NCBI GenBank assembly: GCA_030248065.1
Contig: JASAMV010003192.1
Location: 1 to 64,000 of the forward strand
Direction of reading: 5' to 3'
From: Rhynchonema sp. JSB1_4
Taxonomy: Eukaryota > Nematoda > Chromadorea > Monhysterida > Xyalidae
Length of the DNA: 64,000 nucleotides
The translations under genes were made by a program, and so were the position numbers. A model generated the notes under the pieces. It searched no databases and was not told the origin of the DNA. It worked only from the letters and a program-made list of their open reading frames with translations. Shown in pieces: positions 1 to 10,220 of this stretch (position 1 is the stretch's first letter; the number at the start of each line of letters is the position of its first letter).

Positions 1-810
1 CAGTGCTGTGGCTGGGGGGGGGGGGTGGTGGCTCCCCCCAATGGTACCCTACCCGCCCCGGCCTGGTACGCTACCCCCCAATCCGCCCCGCTCCGGACCC
101 CACCCCCTACCCGCCCCGCCCCCGGGCCCGACCGCCCCGATTTTTACCCCCAAAATGCCCAAATTTCGACCGAAAACCCTAAAAAGTGCAAAAAATTTCG
201 CGCTGCGCGCGATATATGCGCAATTTTTGAGTACATAAAAAGTAGGATGCGAAAAACCTTGTGTTGTCCTACCCGCCCCGAAAAATCTTCCCCCCTCCCC
301 CCCCCAAACCGGATTTCCCCCCCCCAGTATAGTTCCTGGGGGGGGAGGGGGGTCCCCCCCCCCTAAGGTACACTAACCGCCGCGACCAAGGTACACTAGT
401 ACACTAACCGCCGAGCCAGGTACACTTAACCGCCTCAACTTTTCCCTAAAATCGGCATTCTTAGGCCTAAAATGGGCATTTTTAGGCCTAAAATGGGTGA
501 TTTTAGATCAATGATGTCAAAAGTCGCCAAAGTACCCTTTTATGAAAAATTTTTTCCAAAAAGGGGCAAAGATCGGTCAAATTTTCCACCTCAAAAAGTG
601 ACTTTTTCCTGAATTTTGGTCTTCCCCCCTTCCCCCCAGGAAGCTACACTAACCGCCGCACCGACAAAAGGGGTGGGTACACTAACCGCCGCGCCGGCCC
701 AGGAACTACACTGCCCCCCCCCCAAGATCCCCGGTACACTACCCCCCTACCCGCCCCGGATTTTTCCACCTATGTACCCTACCCGCCCCGCAAAAGTAGC
801 CACAGCACTG
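1..810. mobile_element. hAT-like MITE, family with CAGTGCTGTGGCT ends (left end may be cut by window)
   Basis: The first bases, CAGTGCTGTGGCT, are the reverse complement of AGCCACAGCACTG at 798-810, so the two ends form a terminal inverted repeat. CAG...CTG ends are typical of hAT elements. The target duplication cannot be checked because the window starts at base 1. Inside, the word CTACCCGCCCCG recurs in one orientation, next to long C and G runs. Near 195-210 there is a GC palindrome of the type CGCGC-x-GCGCGCG. No transposase is visible; the Gly/Pro-rich open frames here are low complexity. A second MITE is inserted at 325-713. Confidence 0.7.
325..713. mobile_element. hAT-like MITE, family F1 (CAGTGTAGTTCCTGG ends), nested
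   Basis: The left end CAGTATAGTTCCTGG and right end CCAGGAACTACACTG are inverted repeats with one mismatch. The flanks are eight C on both sides, compatible with an 8-bp target duplication but uninformative because of composition. The word TACACTAACCGCC appears about five times in direct orientation, near both ends. The core has the family backbone: self-complementary TTTTAGGCCTAAAATG units, then GTCGCCAAAGTACCC. It is inserted into the element at 1-810. It has no coding capacity. Confidence 0.8.
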
Positions 811-1774
811 ATTGGGGGCAGTATCTAGCTGGAGGGAGGCCCCCCCCCCCGGGTACAGTAGGTAGCAGTGTAGTTCCTGGCCAGCAGGGGGACATAGCGG
901 ACCTCCCGTTTTTTTCGGAGAGGGAGATAGTGTACCCCCGAGGGGGGAAGGGGGAAGACCCAAATTCAGGAAAAAGTCACTTTCTGAGGTGGAAAATTTG
1001 ACGCATTTTTGCCCTTTTCGGACAAAATTCTTCATAAAAAGGGTATTTTGGCGACTTTTGAGAACATTGACCTAAAAACCACACATTTTTTGGCCTAAAA
1101 TGTCCATTTTAGACCTAAAATGCCTATTTTAGGCAAAAAAATGGGGGAGATAGTGCACCCGGAGGCACTGGTGTCGCTGGGGCATGGGGGGGGGGGGAGT
1201 TGGGGGGGGGCAGCCCCCCTAGGTACAGTAGGTAGGTAGGTTGACGCTCCATGCTGCTGGTACAGTAGGTAGATCGCCGCAAGGTACCCTTGGAGGGGGG
1301 ATGGATCCAGATGGTTGCAAGGTACCCCCTACCCAGCCTCCGGAAGGTTGCATTGCAAGGTACCCCAAGGGTCCGAAAAAGGGTGTTTTTTGCATGCATT
1401 GTACTGCAAATTTGGCCGAAAAATTGGTACTTTTTTGCATTTTGGCCGAAAATTTGCCTAAAATACCTATTATAGGGGTGGTTGCACCGAGCTTGGGGGG
1501 GGAACAAAATTTTTTATGTCTAAATTTAGATGAAAATGTGCTCTAAAACCCTCATTTCGCGCGCAGCGCGCGATTTTTCGATTATTTGGAGTGAAAAATA
1601 TCGATTTTATACCATTTTGAGCCAAAAATAGCAACCTACTGTACCAGCCGGGGGCGGCGACCTACCTACTGTACCAGGATGGCGCGTCATCTACCTTACC
1701 TACCTACTGTACCTAGGGGGGACCCCCACCCCCCAGCCACACCATTGGTATTGTCTATCTGGCGACTTTTCATG
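811..1774. repeat. Mosaic of truncated MITE pieces
   Basis: This stretch is a patchwork without a gene. At 866 a copy of the F1 end CAGTGTAGTTCCTGG begins in reverse layout and carries the word GGGGGAGATAGTG. The word GGTACAGTAGGTAG occurs on one side (about 850-865 and 1212-1270) and its complement CTACCTACTGTACC on the other (about 1633-1712). At 1280-1370 the word GGTTGCAAGGTACC, in reverse orientation relative to the element at 2252-2690, marks a partial relative of that family. A GC palindrome lies near 1557-1573. I could not define complete element ends or target duplications. Confidence 0.5.
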
Positions 1775-2006
1775 GAAAACAATGAATTTTCAACCAAAAA
1801 ACAGATTCAAAAATCGCAAAAATTATGACAAAAATTGGGTTAAAATCTGAGGAGCCAAAAATTCGGGCCGGGCCGGGCCGGAGATTTGGGGGTTCGGGCC
1901 GGGCCGGGCCGGAGATTTGGGGGTACGGGTCGGGCCGGGCCGGGCCGGAGATTTGGGGGCTCGGGCCGGGCCGGGCCGGCCAAACCCGGCCCGATTGCGA
2001 CCTCTG
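1775..2006. mobile_element. Right half of an F2 hAT-like MITE (CGATTGCGACCTCTG end)
   Basis: The segment from the CAAAAATTATGAC run to the end CCCGATTGCGACCTCTG matches the right half of the complete element at 58046-58786. The word GGGCCGGGCCGGAGATTTGG is repeated about three to four times here. The left half and left end are missing or replaced, so no target duplication can be assigned. Open frames on both strands here are shadows of the GC-rich word repeats. Confidence 0.6.
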
Positions 2007-2205
2007 GTCGATTGGCCTGCCACAAAAACACAACAAAAAAAACAGTTCTGTTCATTTTTTTTCCCCTCCGTGGCTCGAGCGAAAGTGCCTTCCGGAGAGG
2101 AAGGGCGGGGGGGGGGGGTCCCCCCAATTCCGGCCCGCCCGGCCCGTACCCTACCCGCCCCGGCCACCCCCAATTCCGGCCCGGCCCAGCCAACGAAAAA
2201 GGCAA

Positions 2206-2236
<31 letters not shown>

Positions 2237-2251
2237 TGGGTACGCTACCCC
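2007..2251. repeat. Low-complexity G/C-run segment of a CTACCCGCCCC-word element
   Basis: There is no gene. The word CTACCCGCCCCG occurs near 2150, with inverted CCCC and GGGG runs. An almost uninterrupted G run of more than 25 bases lies at about 2207-2233; such runs are prone to assembly error and G-quadruplex formation. The segment looks like the left part of the element that continues after the nested insertion at 2252-2690. Confidence 0.5.
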
Positions 2252-2690
2252 CAGTGTAGTGGCTGGGGGGGGGGGGGGTGGGGGTCACCCCCCCTACGGC
2301 GTTGGTACCTGGCACCCCCCCGTGGGGGGGGATGGGGGGGGGGAAGGGTAGGTACCTTGCAACCACCCCGGAGGGTACCTTGCAACCATCAATTTATGGT
2401 TTTTATAGGCAAAAATGGGTGATTTTCGACCTCAAAACCCCAAAAATCGCGCGCTCCGCGCCCAAACCACCATAAAATAGCTATTATGGGCAAATTTTCG
2501 GCCAAAATGCAAAAAAGTACCATTTTTTCGGCCAATTTTGCAGAAAAAAGCATGCAAAAAACACCCTTTTTCGGACCCCAGGGGTACCTTGCAACCTCCC
2601 GGAGGCTGGGTAGGGGGGTACCTTGCAACCATCTGGATCCATCCCCCCCCCCCAAGGGTACCTTGCAACCATCTGCCTGCCACTACACTG
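2252..2690. mobile_element. hAT-like MITE with GGTACCTTGCAACC words, 8-bp TSD
   Basis: The ends CAGTGTAGTGGC and GCCACTACACTG are inverted repeats. The 8 bp before (2244-2251) and after (2691-2698) are both GCTACCCC, an exact target duplication, so this is an independent hAT-type insertion of 439 bp. The word GGTACCTTGCAACC is present about five times, all in the same orientation, near both ends beside G or C runs. The centre holds a GC palindrome (about 2449-2460) and runs such as CAAAAATGGGTGATTTT. No coding region. Confidence 0.85.
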
Positions 2691-3603
2691 GCTACCCCCC
2701 TACCCGCCCCGCCTGGTCACTCGCTACCCCCCTACCCGCCCCGCTCTGGTACCCTACCCCCTACCCCCCCCCCCCCCCCCCCCCACCCGCCCCGATTTTT
2801 ACCCCCAAAATGCCCATTTTTTCGGTCAAAAATGCCCAAATTTTGACCGAAAACCCTAAAAATTGCAAAAAATTTCGCGCTGCGCGCGATATATGTACTT
2901 TTTTAGTACATAAAAACAGGCACGCGAAAAAACTTGTGTTGTACCCTACCCGCCCCGAAAAATCTTCCCCCCCCTCCCCCCCAAACCGGATTTCTCCCCC
3001 CTCAAGATCCCAGGTACACTACCCCCCTACCCGCCCCGATTTTTTCCACCTATGCAGGTAAGTACTTGGCCAGGGTGTTGACGATAGATAGATTGGGACC
3101 CGAAATGTGTTGACAATAGATAGATGACCCAAGTTCCGAAATTGTGGGGGGGGGGTACACCCAAACTTGTTGACGTTAGATAGATGGTGGGGGGTCGCCA
3201 AAAATCAAGGTATAGTATAGTGTACTAAGCTGGTAATAATGTGTGCAATATTAATGAAAATGTATTACAGGTGCACTAAATCCGCGCGTAGCGCGCGATT
3301 TTTTTGCCTATTTGGGGGGGAGAAAATTTAGCTCGATTTTCAACGTCCATTTTCGAGGCAAAAATACCCATTTTGAGGTCGAAAATGTGTTGACGATAGA
3401 TAGATTGTTCCCAGAATTTGTTGACGATAGATAGATTTGCCCATCAGTGTTGACGATAGATAGATGGAAATCAAAAAGTGTTGACGAGAAATAGAATATA
3501 TTTTGGGGGGGGACTCCCCACCCCCTGAGCCAAATCCTACACCTGCACCTATGTCCCTACCCGCCTTTTTTTACCCGCCCCGCAAAAGTAGCCACAGCAC
3601 TGC
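2691..3603. mobile_element. Right part of an element with AGCCACAGCACTG end, interrupted by a nested MITE
   Basis: The word CTACCCGCCCCG is repeated (about 2700, 2735, 2945, 3025, 3560), and the segment ends with AAAAGTAGCCACAGCACTG at 3585-3603, the same right end as the element at 1-810. Its centre has the palindrome CGCGCTGCGCGCG near 2876. Its left end would be left of 2252, but I could not find it. A different MITE splits it at 3055-3545. Confidence 0.6.
3055..3545. mobile_element. hAT-like MITE, family F6, with GTTGACGATAGATAGAT words, 8-bp TSD
   Basis: CACCTATG at 3047-3054 is repeated exactly at 3546-3553, giving an 8-bp target duplication around a 491-bp element with ends CAGGTAAGTACTTGG and a diverged CCAAATCCTACACCTG. 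The word GTTGACGATAGATAGAT, with small variants, occurs about seven times in one orientation. The centre has the palindrome CGCGCGTAGCGCGCG. It is a close relative of the copy at 62457-62922. No open frame of interest. Confidence 0.85.
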
Positions 3604-5060
3604 CTGCCACCACACTGAGCCCAGGCCCACACTGAACCACACTGTTTGGTAGGACGCGCTTTTGTAAGCTTTGTAACACAAGTGTAACTCACGAGCAAGA
3701 ACCATTTTTCGATGAGGATAATGCCAATCTTTCGGGAACGGAAACGATGGCGAATTTGTTTACTTGTTCAGCGGTGCACATCATTCCCCGAGCAGCGATT
3801 AACCAAAACAGCACGGCCGATAACAACGAACAAGTGCACGCTGGCAACAAATCGATCATCATTTTGTTTGGTGGGCCCTTCGTCCTGTTCTACTACATGT
3901 TGTTTGTTGTTCAAGTTCAACCGCCTGCCGCCAAGGCAAACCAAAAAAATATTTTATTTACCGCGTTCTTTTTCTTTGATTTGTCAGACAGAACCCGGTC
4001 ATCAAGTTTAATATTGACTGCGATGGACATTTCGTCGTTTTTGCACATGTTTCGTGTGTTACCGTTTTTCGCAGTTTTCACCATTCAGATTCGAGCAGTG
4101 ACACCAGGGGCGTACCCAGGTCCAATTTTGGAAGGGGGCGCTGTTGATGGAAAAATTTTTTTCAGCTCATTCACGACCAACCGAGGCATCCGCTCTCTTG
4201 GCAAATAAATAAACAAACAACAACAACATGGGGCATAGTCAAACTTGGTGATGCTCGATTCATTTCGAACTACAAAATTATCCCAATTGCTCCACTAGGA
4301 AACTGGATTGATCACCAAATTTGATCTGCGTTCAACGAGTGAGCCATGCGATTGCGAACTATGTGTACCAGGAGCGACACCAAACGTGGTGATCGGTTCG
4401 GATCGGACTAGCCTTCGTCAAGTGTGATTTTTGCATTAAGGATCGAATTGCAGGTTAAAAAATAGCACGACTTCCTAACCGTCAACCTCAGCGACACCAA
4501 TCTTCTGTCACAACGAGCCGAAAGCGTCATCTTTCGGGTTCGAAGTCGGCAACTTTGGCTTATGTTCAAATTGTTCACTCAGATTGTCTACTATATATAT
4601 TTCTCGGGCCAGTCCAGGGCTGCTTGAGTTGCCGACAAAACAATTGGCCGCAACTTTCCGTTCGACTCACAGAACTGGACGCTGATTTCTATACATGCTG
4701 AATGGGCATATCCCAAGCGAGAGGAAATGGTACTCGAAGCTGAGTCGAAACCTAGACGGGGACTGATGTGGAAGTAAGTCTGATTTCGTTCCGTGAAACC
4801 AAATGAGTTTTGTCTCTGCTCTGTTCATGCGAACTGTCTGTTTGAATATGTTTTTATTCATGGATGTAATTGTCTATTTTGGGCTAATAATAATGCAGTC
4901 GATGCAATGCAGCCCCAAGTGAACTGAAGAATATTGTGCATTGCATGGATTCCGGCCGCCCAGCGATGACAATTTGCGTCGACGACATCAGAATAAGCCT
5001 CTATCTTACTGCATATGCATATAAGCGAAACGAAAACGAATATACTACAATCATATGCAA
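3604..5060. other. No gene recognised
   Basis: There is no convincing coding sequence. Around 4340-4450 lies one copy of a dispersed repeat (GGTGATCGGTTCGGATCGG, then TTTTGCATTAAGGATC) also seen near 14680-14900, 19660-19892 and 33190-33400. GGGGCGTACCCAGG near 4107 resembles a common MITE end. The stretch just left of 5061 is the probable 3' untranslated region of the next gene. Confidence 0.6.
4853..4858 (-). promoter_or_regulatory. Candidate polyadenylation signal AATAAA
   Basis: TTTATT on the plus strand reads AATAAA on the minus strand, about 200 bp beyond the stop codon at 5061. It is the first canonical signal I see after the small membrane-protein gene. Usage is inferred. Confidence 0.4.
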
Positions 5061-6143
5061 TCAAACAGTGGACTCCGGGTATTGCACATTCTCCACTGTG
5101 GTCAAGCCATCGGTCAACATCGTCATGTCCATCTGGTCGGGCTGATTCGGCACAACGAAAATACGAACGTTCAATATTGACTGAGAATTAGACGGCAAAT
5201 CGGTCTCGGTGACCGGATCCAGCGCTGGTTGTAACTCAGTCTCACATGTTATTGATCGGTCGCGGGCCGAGAGCTGCTTGAATCTGCAATTTGTTTTGAA
5301 GTCCCGGTTTGGATTTGCACTGGTCGCACGCGTGGCTTTTTTGCAATACAGATTGTTCTAGTTTTCAAATTTCGACCAGCGTAAAAGCCGCTGAGCCAAG
5401 TCTGCGAAGCTACTGTACGGCGACACATTTAAATATACGTTGAGTTTGAACAATTCAAATATTTCGAGTTTTTTGTCGCGGTCCCGGTTCGACCAGCGTA
5501 AGATGCTGCTTATCGATTTGACAGGCGTAAACTCCTTACCGATTTGACTAATGTCAAATCTTTTTCACCGACTTGACCAGCGTAAACTTTGTCACCAATT
5601 TGACCAGCGTAAAACGTATTTCTCATACACACAGCCACCTAACCAAACCTGTTTTTCTGGTCTTTGTTGTGAGGAAGTGCATTCGGTAACAGCAATATCT
5701 GCCTGTCCTCTCCATTTATGAGTTCGGCTTCGCTCTTCTTTTCTTCAGTCATGTACACCAGATTGCCATCATCGTCCAAGTATGTAGGTACACAGTCCAT
5801 ACCGTAGTAGCGACGCTCGACGAAATATCTGAATACTTGCACAAAATGTTCTTTTTTTGCAGGCTTATTGTCTCCAAGGCACTGAAACGATGATATCGTT
5901 CAGGTTGTTGAAGGGCGCAGCGTGTTTCTGGTTGCGCCTGATTTCTCAGACGCGCGGCGCATCAGGTCATCGTCAGTGCCAATCGACCAGATGGCCACGT
6001 ATACTAATCCTTAGAACCGTGCATCCCCATTTGGCCAACCTGACAATTCCCGCACACCCACAAATGACGGTAAGTATGGCCAATGGCACCATGGTTGACA
6101 TCATCAATTTGGCAAAGATCACGTTCATGTCAAGATCATCCAT
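5061..6143 (-). CDS. Unrecognised single-pass membrane protein with a PDZ-ligand C-terminus (3 exons found)
   Basis: I do not recognise this protein. Three minus-strand exons join in phase: 6143-6040, 5828-5649 and 5283-5061, giving 168 residues if translation starts at the Met at 6143. Residues about 6-33 form one hydrophobic segment (FAKLMMSTMVPLAILTVICG). After it come basic residues (RRYFVERRYYG) and then an acidic, polar tail, so the tail is probably cytosolic. The chain ends in ESTV, the form of a class I PDZ ligand. Splice sites are AG/GTTGG with TTCAG, and AG/GTTTG with TTGCAG; the two junction phases agree, which argues against chance. The Met may be internal: the frame is open to 6191, so earlier exons encoding an extracellular part could exist, but I found none. 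Intron 2 is full of GACCAGCGTAAA repeats. Confidence 0.6.
5370..5620. repeat. Degenerate tandem array of TTTGACCAGCGTAAAC words
   Basis: GACCAGCGTAAA or close variants recur at about 5377, 5493, 5518, 5577 and 5604, separated by ATTTGAC-type spacers. The array fills intron 2 of the small membrane-protein gene. The complement TTTACGCTGGTC appears elsewhere, for example near 33363, and a variant at 14800. Confidence 0.6.
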
Positions 6144-7724
6144 TTTTTTAAATTCAGATCGGGCTTTTGTTCTTGTGATATAGTCCAGCAACAGCTAACG
6201 CAGAATTTATGGCAGCCACACTGCCTGATTAGTAAGGGCGGAAACTCCAGTGATAAGCTGGCCCGGTTTTAGACTAGAAGTTCGCAGACATTTTTTCTTT
6301 TTCTTTTCTTTCGTCTTCCTCACCTTCAGACTCGGCTTATACAACGCTTCGGTGCCTTCAAAAAGTTTTTTTTTATTTTTGGCTGGCAGCCACTTCATAT
6401 ATGATTGCCTTCTTTTGTGTCGTTATGCAGAAAAATTCATGCTTTGGCTACTTTTCTTTTTCTCTGTCTTTCTCTCTCGGTTTTTTGCTTGCTACCGTAA
6501 CCCCGGTCGAACCATTCCAATTGTCATGTCTGAAGCGAGCGCGCGCATTTTCCGCTTTACGGATCAGGCAGTTTGACTGCCATAAATTCTGCATTAGTTG
6601 TTGTCGGACTATACGCAATCGACCGAATAATTGTACCGGGCTTGTGGTTGGTTATTTTTTACGACAGTCTGGAATTTTTTTATGGTTGGAACCGATCATA
6701 AACTGAAATAATGGCCATTATGATGAGTATCCGCAGTGCGTGACCTGGGCGCACGGCGTTTTCATCACAAACGAATCAGAATCTGTGCTCGCATATGAGT
6801 AGCTTCACAAATTTTAAGCGCGATGTTAAAAATGCAAAAAAGTGGTGCCAAAACACAGCCGCAAACAAGTCAAATGCCACTAGAACGTTTCCGGTCAGCC
6901 AACTCGCGTATTGTGACTGCACGCTCCATGAAGCAGGACCAAGCAAATGGGTACCATTTCTGAATTGACTTATACTGACAAGTTTATAAGGTATTAGCAC
7001 CTATGGGTAACCCGGCGCGCAAGCAAAGCACGCAAGACACGCAGGTACCTAGGCAGGTGCTGTAGCTTTTTTGACCTGACGCAAGCCACATTAGTAGTCC
7101 ATCTGCAAGTACGTGCTATAAATGAGACACGGCTCATGGGCGATGAAAAGTGCTGCTTCTAATCCATCTGGGTGCTAGTAGAGCAGTACAAAGTGCGTTT
7201 TTTCAGCATGTAAACATTCCCAGATGATTCGATCCTCAGTCCAAGCAAAACACGGAACGGCCTTACACCCAGAATTCACTAAAAATAAGTGAAAAAGCAA
7301 AAAAATTTCTGTGCGCGCATGAGTGCCTGAAACCTCGACCTTTTGGTCTTCACTCATGCGCGTTAGAACCACACAGACATAGAGCCGTGTCACGTTCTCA
7401 TAGTAAAACAATCTTTTCAACGTAACGCACTGTTTACTACATTATTACGCCTGCGTAATTTACAGCGCGTGTTGCAGCTTAGCATTGCAAAGTGTGAGTG
7501 CTGTGCTCTGGCTGTGTGCTGTTTATAATACATTATGGCCTTTATAAATCAGGCAACGCAACAGGCAGCGTTAATGCATCGTTTTGTGTGTTTGAGCATC
7601 AATTACGGTCCTTTTGGGGCTGAACAACGTGTAAACAACCTGGAGAAAATAGTTTTGAAGCAGAAAACCCACATATGTAACAGCCGCGATTTTAGCTTAA
7701 GCAGTACTGTTTCTGTACAAAAAG

Positions 7725-7995
7725 TCCTAGTCGTGATCTGGAACCGGTTTCAGGCGAGAAGTTACGAACTCGGCGATAACGCCTTCCTGTTTCTCGAATA
7801 CGAAAACAACATAAATAACCATAACAAGTCTGGTAACCCAACTTTCGACGAAATTTTACGTCGGGAAGCACTCTTTCCACACAAAAGTCGTGGTCATGGT
7901 CTGGAACCGGTCTCAGACGTGGAGTTAGGGCGATAGCACCCTCGTGTTTCTCGTGTACGAAAACCATATATGCGACATTAACACTTCTGGTGTTC
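7725..7995. repeat. Diverged direct duplication, about 120 bp per copy
   Basis: Two stretches share an order of short blocks: GTGATCTGGAACCGG / GTCTGGAACCGG, GGCGATAACGCC / GGGCGATAGCACC, GTTTCTCG-x-TACGAAAAC in both, and AAGTCTGGT / ACTTCTGGT. The copies start near 7725 and 7890. It is probably an old repeat rather than coding sequence, because substitutions and indels do not respect codons. Confidence 0.55.
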
Positions 7996-8514
7996 AGTAA
8001 CGTCTGGGCCCTGGCCAGAAATTTATCAGAAAAAAAGGAGAAGAACGTTTTTTCAAAAATGACAACTGTATCTTGCCCGCAATCGGGCGTGCGGGCATGC
8101 AGCGGGGTGAAATTTTGCATGGACCTGAAAGTCCACGCTGTACAACTTGTGTGCAAATTTAGGCTTCTCTGGTTGCGGCTTGTAAGAATGGCGTGAGTTT
8201 TCATTTTTGAACTCGCGCACTATATTGAATGATGCATATGTCGCTTAGCACTACCGTGCTAGCTCCGATAAAGCACTTCGAGGGTTCATGCTGCACACGG
8301 AATTTATACCTGGCGGCACATGTAGTCAGTCAAAACGGGCTGGTATAATCCATGTACTCATAACATAACCGGATGTGATAATCATTATGAGAAATGGAAA
8401 AAAATTAGCTCGTGGCGATACATTGCTAGTGAAACCAATGAATCAACCAACAGCAGACTATCAGGTGTGGAGGGAGAGAGTATCAATATGCGGGCATGCA
8501 GAGAGATACTGGGC

Positions 8515-8650
8515 CCGGTCCACAGAAGTCGAGTTATACCAATACCTGTACAACCTAAACTTTTCCCTGACTGTTTTTTAGTTTTATAACTAGTTTGGCC
8601 ATAGGTGTGGGTTTATAGGCATGTAAGGTAACTCGACTTCTGTGGACCGG
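8515..8650. mobile_element. Small inverted-repeat element (MITE)
   Basis: CCGGTCCACAGAAGTCGAGT at 8515 and its exact complement ACTCGACTTCTGTGGACCGG ending at 8650 are the outer 20 bases of a 22-bp perfect inverted repeat around about 90 bp of AT-rich sequence. No clear target duplication. A related fragment lies near 50858 (TTCTGTGTACCGGGCCC). Confidence 0.65.
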
Positions 8651-9093
8651 ACTGGGTACATGTACGTGTAGCTTCCCAAATACGTTTTAGCAGCTCCAGG
8701 TGTTGAAAATATGGATACCCTTAGCTAATGTACAACAATTCATGTGCCAATGACATGTGCTAAACAGAAACAGAAACGATAACCCTGGTTGGTACGAAAA
8801 CATTGACAAAGGCTTAAAATTAGTCAATACAAAAAAACCCGTCGCAAAAATTATGGTTTGGGAGGGGTCAAACACATACAGTATACTCACGGACTCCAAT
8901 TGCAGTGTCTGTTTTTTCTGATCGAAAAGCACAATTGGTCAGTTAACCGGATTATAAAACTGGACTTCTCGGCTATGTTCCGTTGTACATTGTGTTCAAA
9001 ATACCGCATTTGGCTCACAATCGCAATTCTATGGCACAATAATGCGTAGGCATGGCATAATGGGCCGAATTCCCGAATGCCCAATCGCAGTTA

Positions 9094-10003
9094 GGCTGCC
9101 TTCACAATGCATGCGCGTTTGCGCGTTTGCGCATTTGCGCGTTTGCGCGTCACATTTTTTGACCCGCATTGGTGTTCACAATGCAAATTTCATGCGCAAA
9201 CGCGCACGCGCAAATGCGCAAAAGCGCAGTGCGCATCTGTGTTCACAATGGACATGCGCGTTTGCGCATCAGATTAGAATAGCGTGTGCATGAAATTTGG
9301 AACAGTTGTTTTTTTGCATTTTCATATTCGTACCGGGCTGGCATGCGTCCGGCGGGAGATTGAGCTCATCGTCTGTTGATGACCATTCACCTTTGCTGTC
9401 CCTTGATGTTTTTTACAAGGAAAACTTGAGAATGCGGAATATTTTTTGGCAACGAATGATAGAAAATACATAAAATTACTACCAAACAGAACAAAAGTTG
9501 AACCCTCCACCCGATTCCATTAAAACTGTTCAAAGAAAAGCATACGAACAAGAAACAAACACGACAAGTTGTGAAAAATACAATTTTCGACATATTGTTT
9601 CCTGTGAAAGAATGACTTCTGAAATGAAACATAAACAATGGCTGAGCGATAAAATAACAAACGTAAAAGGATCGTAACGGGTGGCCATATCGTTTTTAAA
9701 ATATAATTTGTTGAAATAATAATGTTTTTTGCTTCAGGCAGCTCGGGCAAGCCAAACGCGCACGCAAAATTAGAACCAATCCTAATCGTATTTTTGCGCG
9801 TTTGCGCGTCAAAAACGCGCAGACGCGCAAACGCGCAAATGCATTGTGAACACAAATGCGCGTGCGCGTTTGCGCATGCGCACGAGCTCCGCGCGCAAAC
9901 GCGCAGATGCGCAAACGCGCAAATGCATTGTGAACACAAATGCGCGTCACTTTCGTGCGCAAATGCGCAAACGCGCAAACGCGCATGCATTGTGAAGGCA
10001 GCC
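9094..10003. mobile_element. PIF/Harbinger-like MITE with GCGCAAACGCGC words
   Basis: The terminal inverted repeat begins GGCTGCCTTCACAATGCATG and ends with its complement. It is flanked by TTA at 9091-9093 and 10004-10006, a 3-bp duplication typical of PIF/Harbinger elements. Inside each arm are many repeats of TTTGCGCG and its complement, and several copies of ATTGTGAACACAAATGCGC, so most of the 910 bp is inverted and direct word repeats. The middle (9300-9720) is AT-rich. No transposase frame; the open frames here arise from the GCGCAAA words. Confidence 0.75.
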
Positions 10004-10220
10004 TTAAACGCGCGCAGTCAATTGCGTGACGCAAACATCGGTAAAATGCGTTTTGGGCAACATTTCAAGGGATCTCACAACTCAGCGCAAACATGTTTGA
10101 CTGTGCCAAATGATTGCGACGGCGCTTTCGGGAATTCGGCCCATTGTACGGCAATCGGAACATGAGACTAGAATCACACGTTTTCAAGGTGAATTAGTGA
10201 AAACCAGAACCAGATCAAAA

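Larger units (their letters stand above)
6192..9093. other. No gene recognised; dispersed repeats only
   Basis: Nothing here reads as a conserved coding exon on either strand. The region contains a diverged tandem duplication (7725-7995) and a short inverted repeat (8515-8650). The 170-codon minus-strand frame at 7692-8204 runs across the duplication and has no recognisable domain. Missing upstream exons of the small membrane-protein gene could lie here. Confidence 0.5.

Noticed and set aside
1825..2422. Overlapping Gly/Arg/Pro-rich open frames of 120-180 codons on both strands
   Set aside because: They come from GC-rich word repeats and G runs of MITEs; frames exist on both strands at once and contain no domain.
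1..3603. CRISPR-like spacing of short repeats
   Set aside because: The repeated words are inside transposons with TSDs, spacing is irregular, no cas genes, and the genes are eukaryotic.
3712..4208. Plus-strand frames of 99 and 153 codons
   Set aside because: No conserved domain, and the end overlaps a repeat-like GGGGCGTACCCAGG sequence.
7692..8204. 170-codon minus-strand frame as a gene
   Set aside because: It crosses a diverged tandem repeat whose indels ignore codons, and has no recognisable motif.
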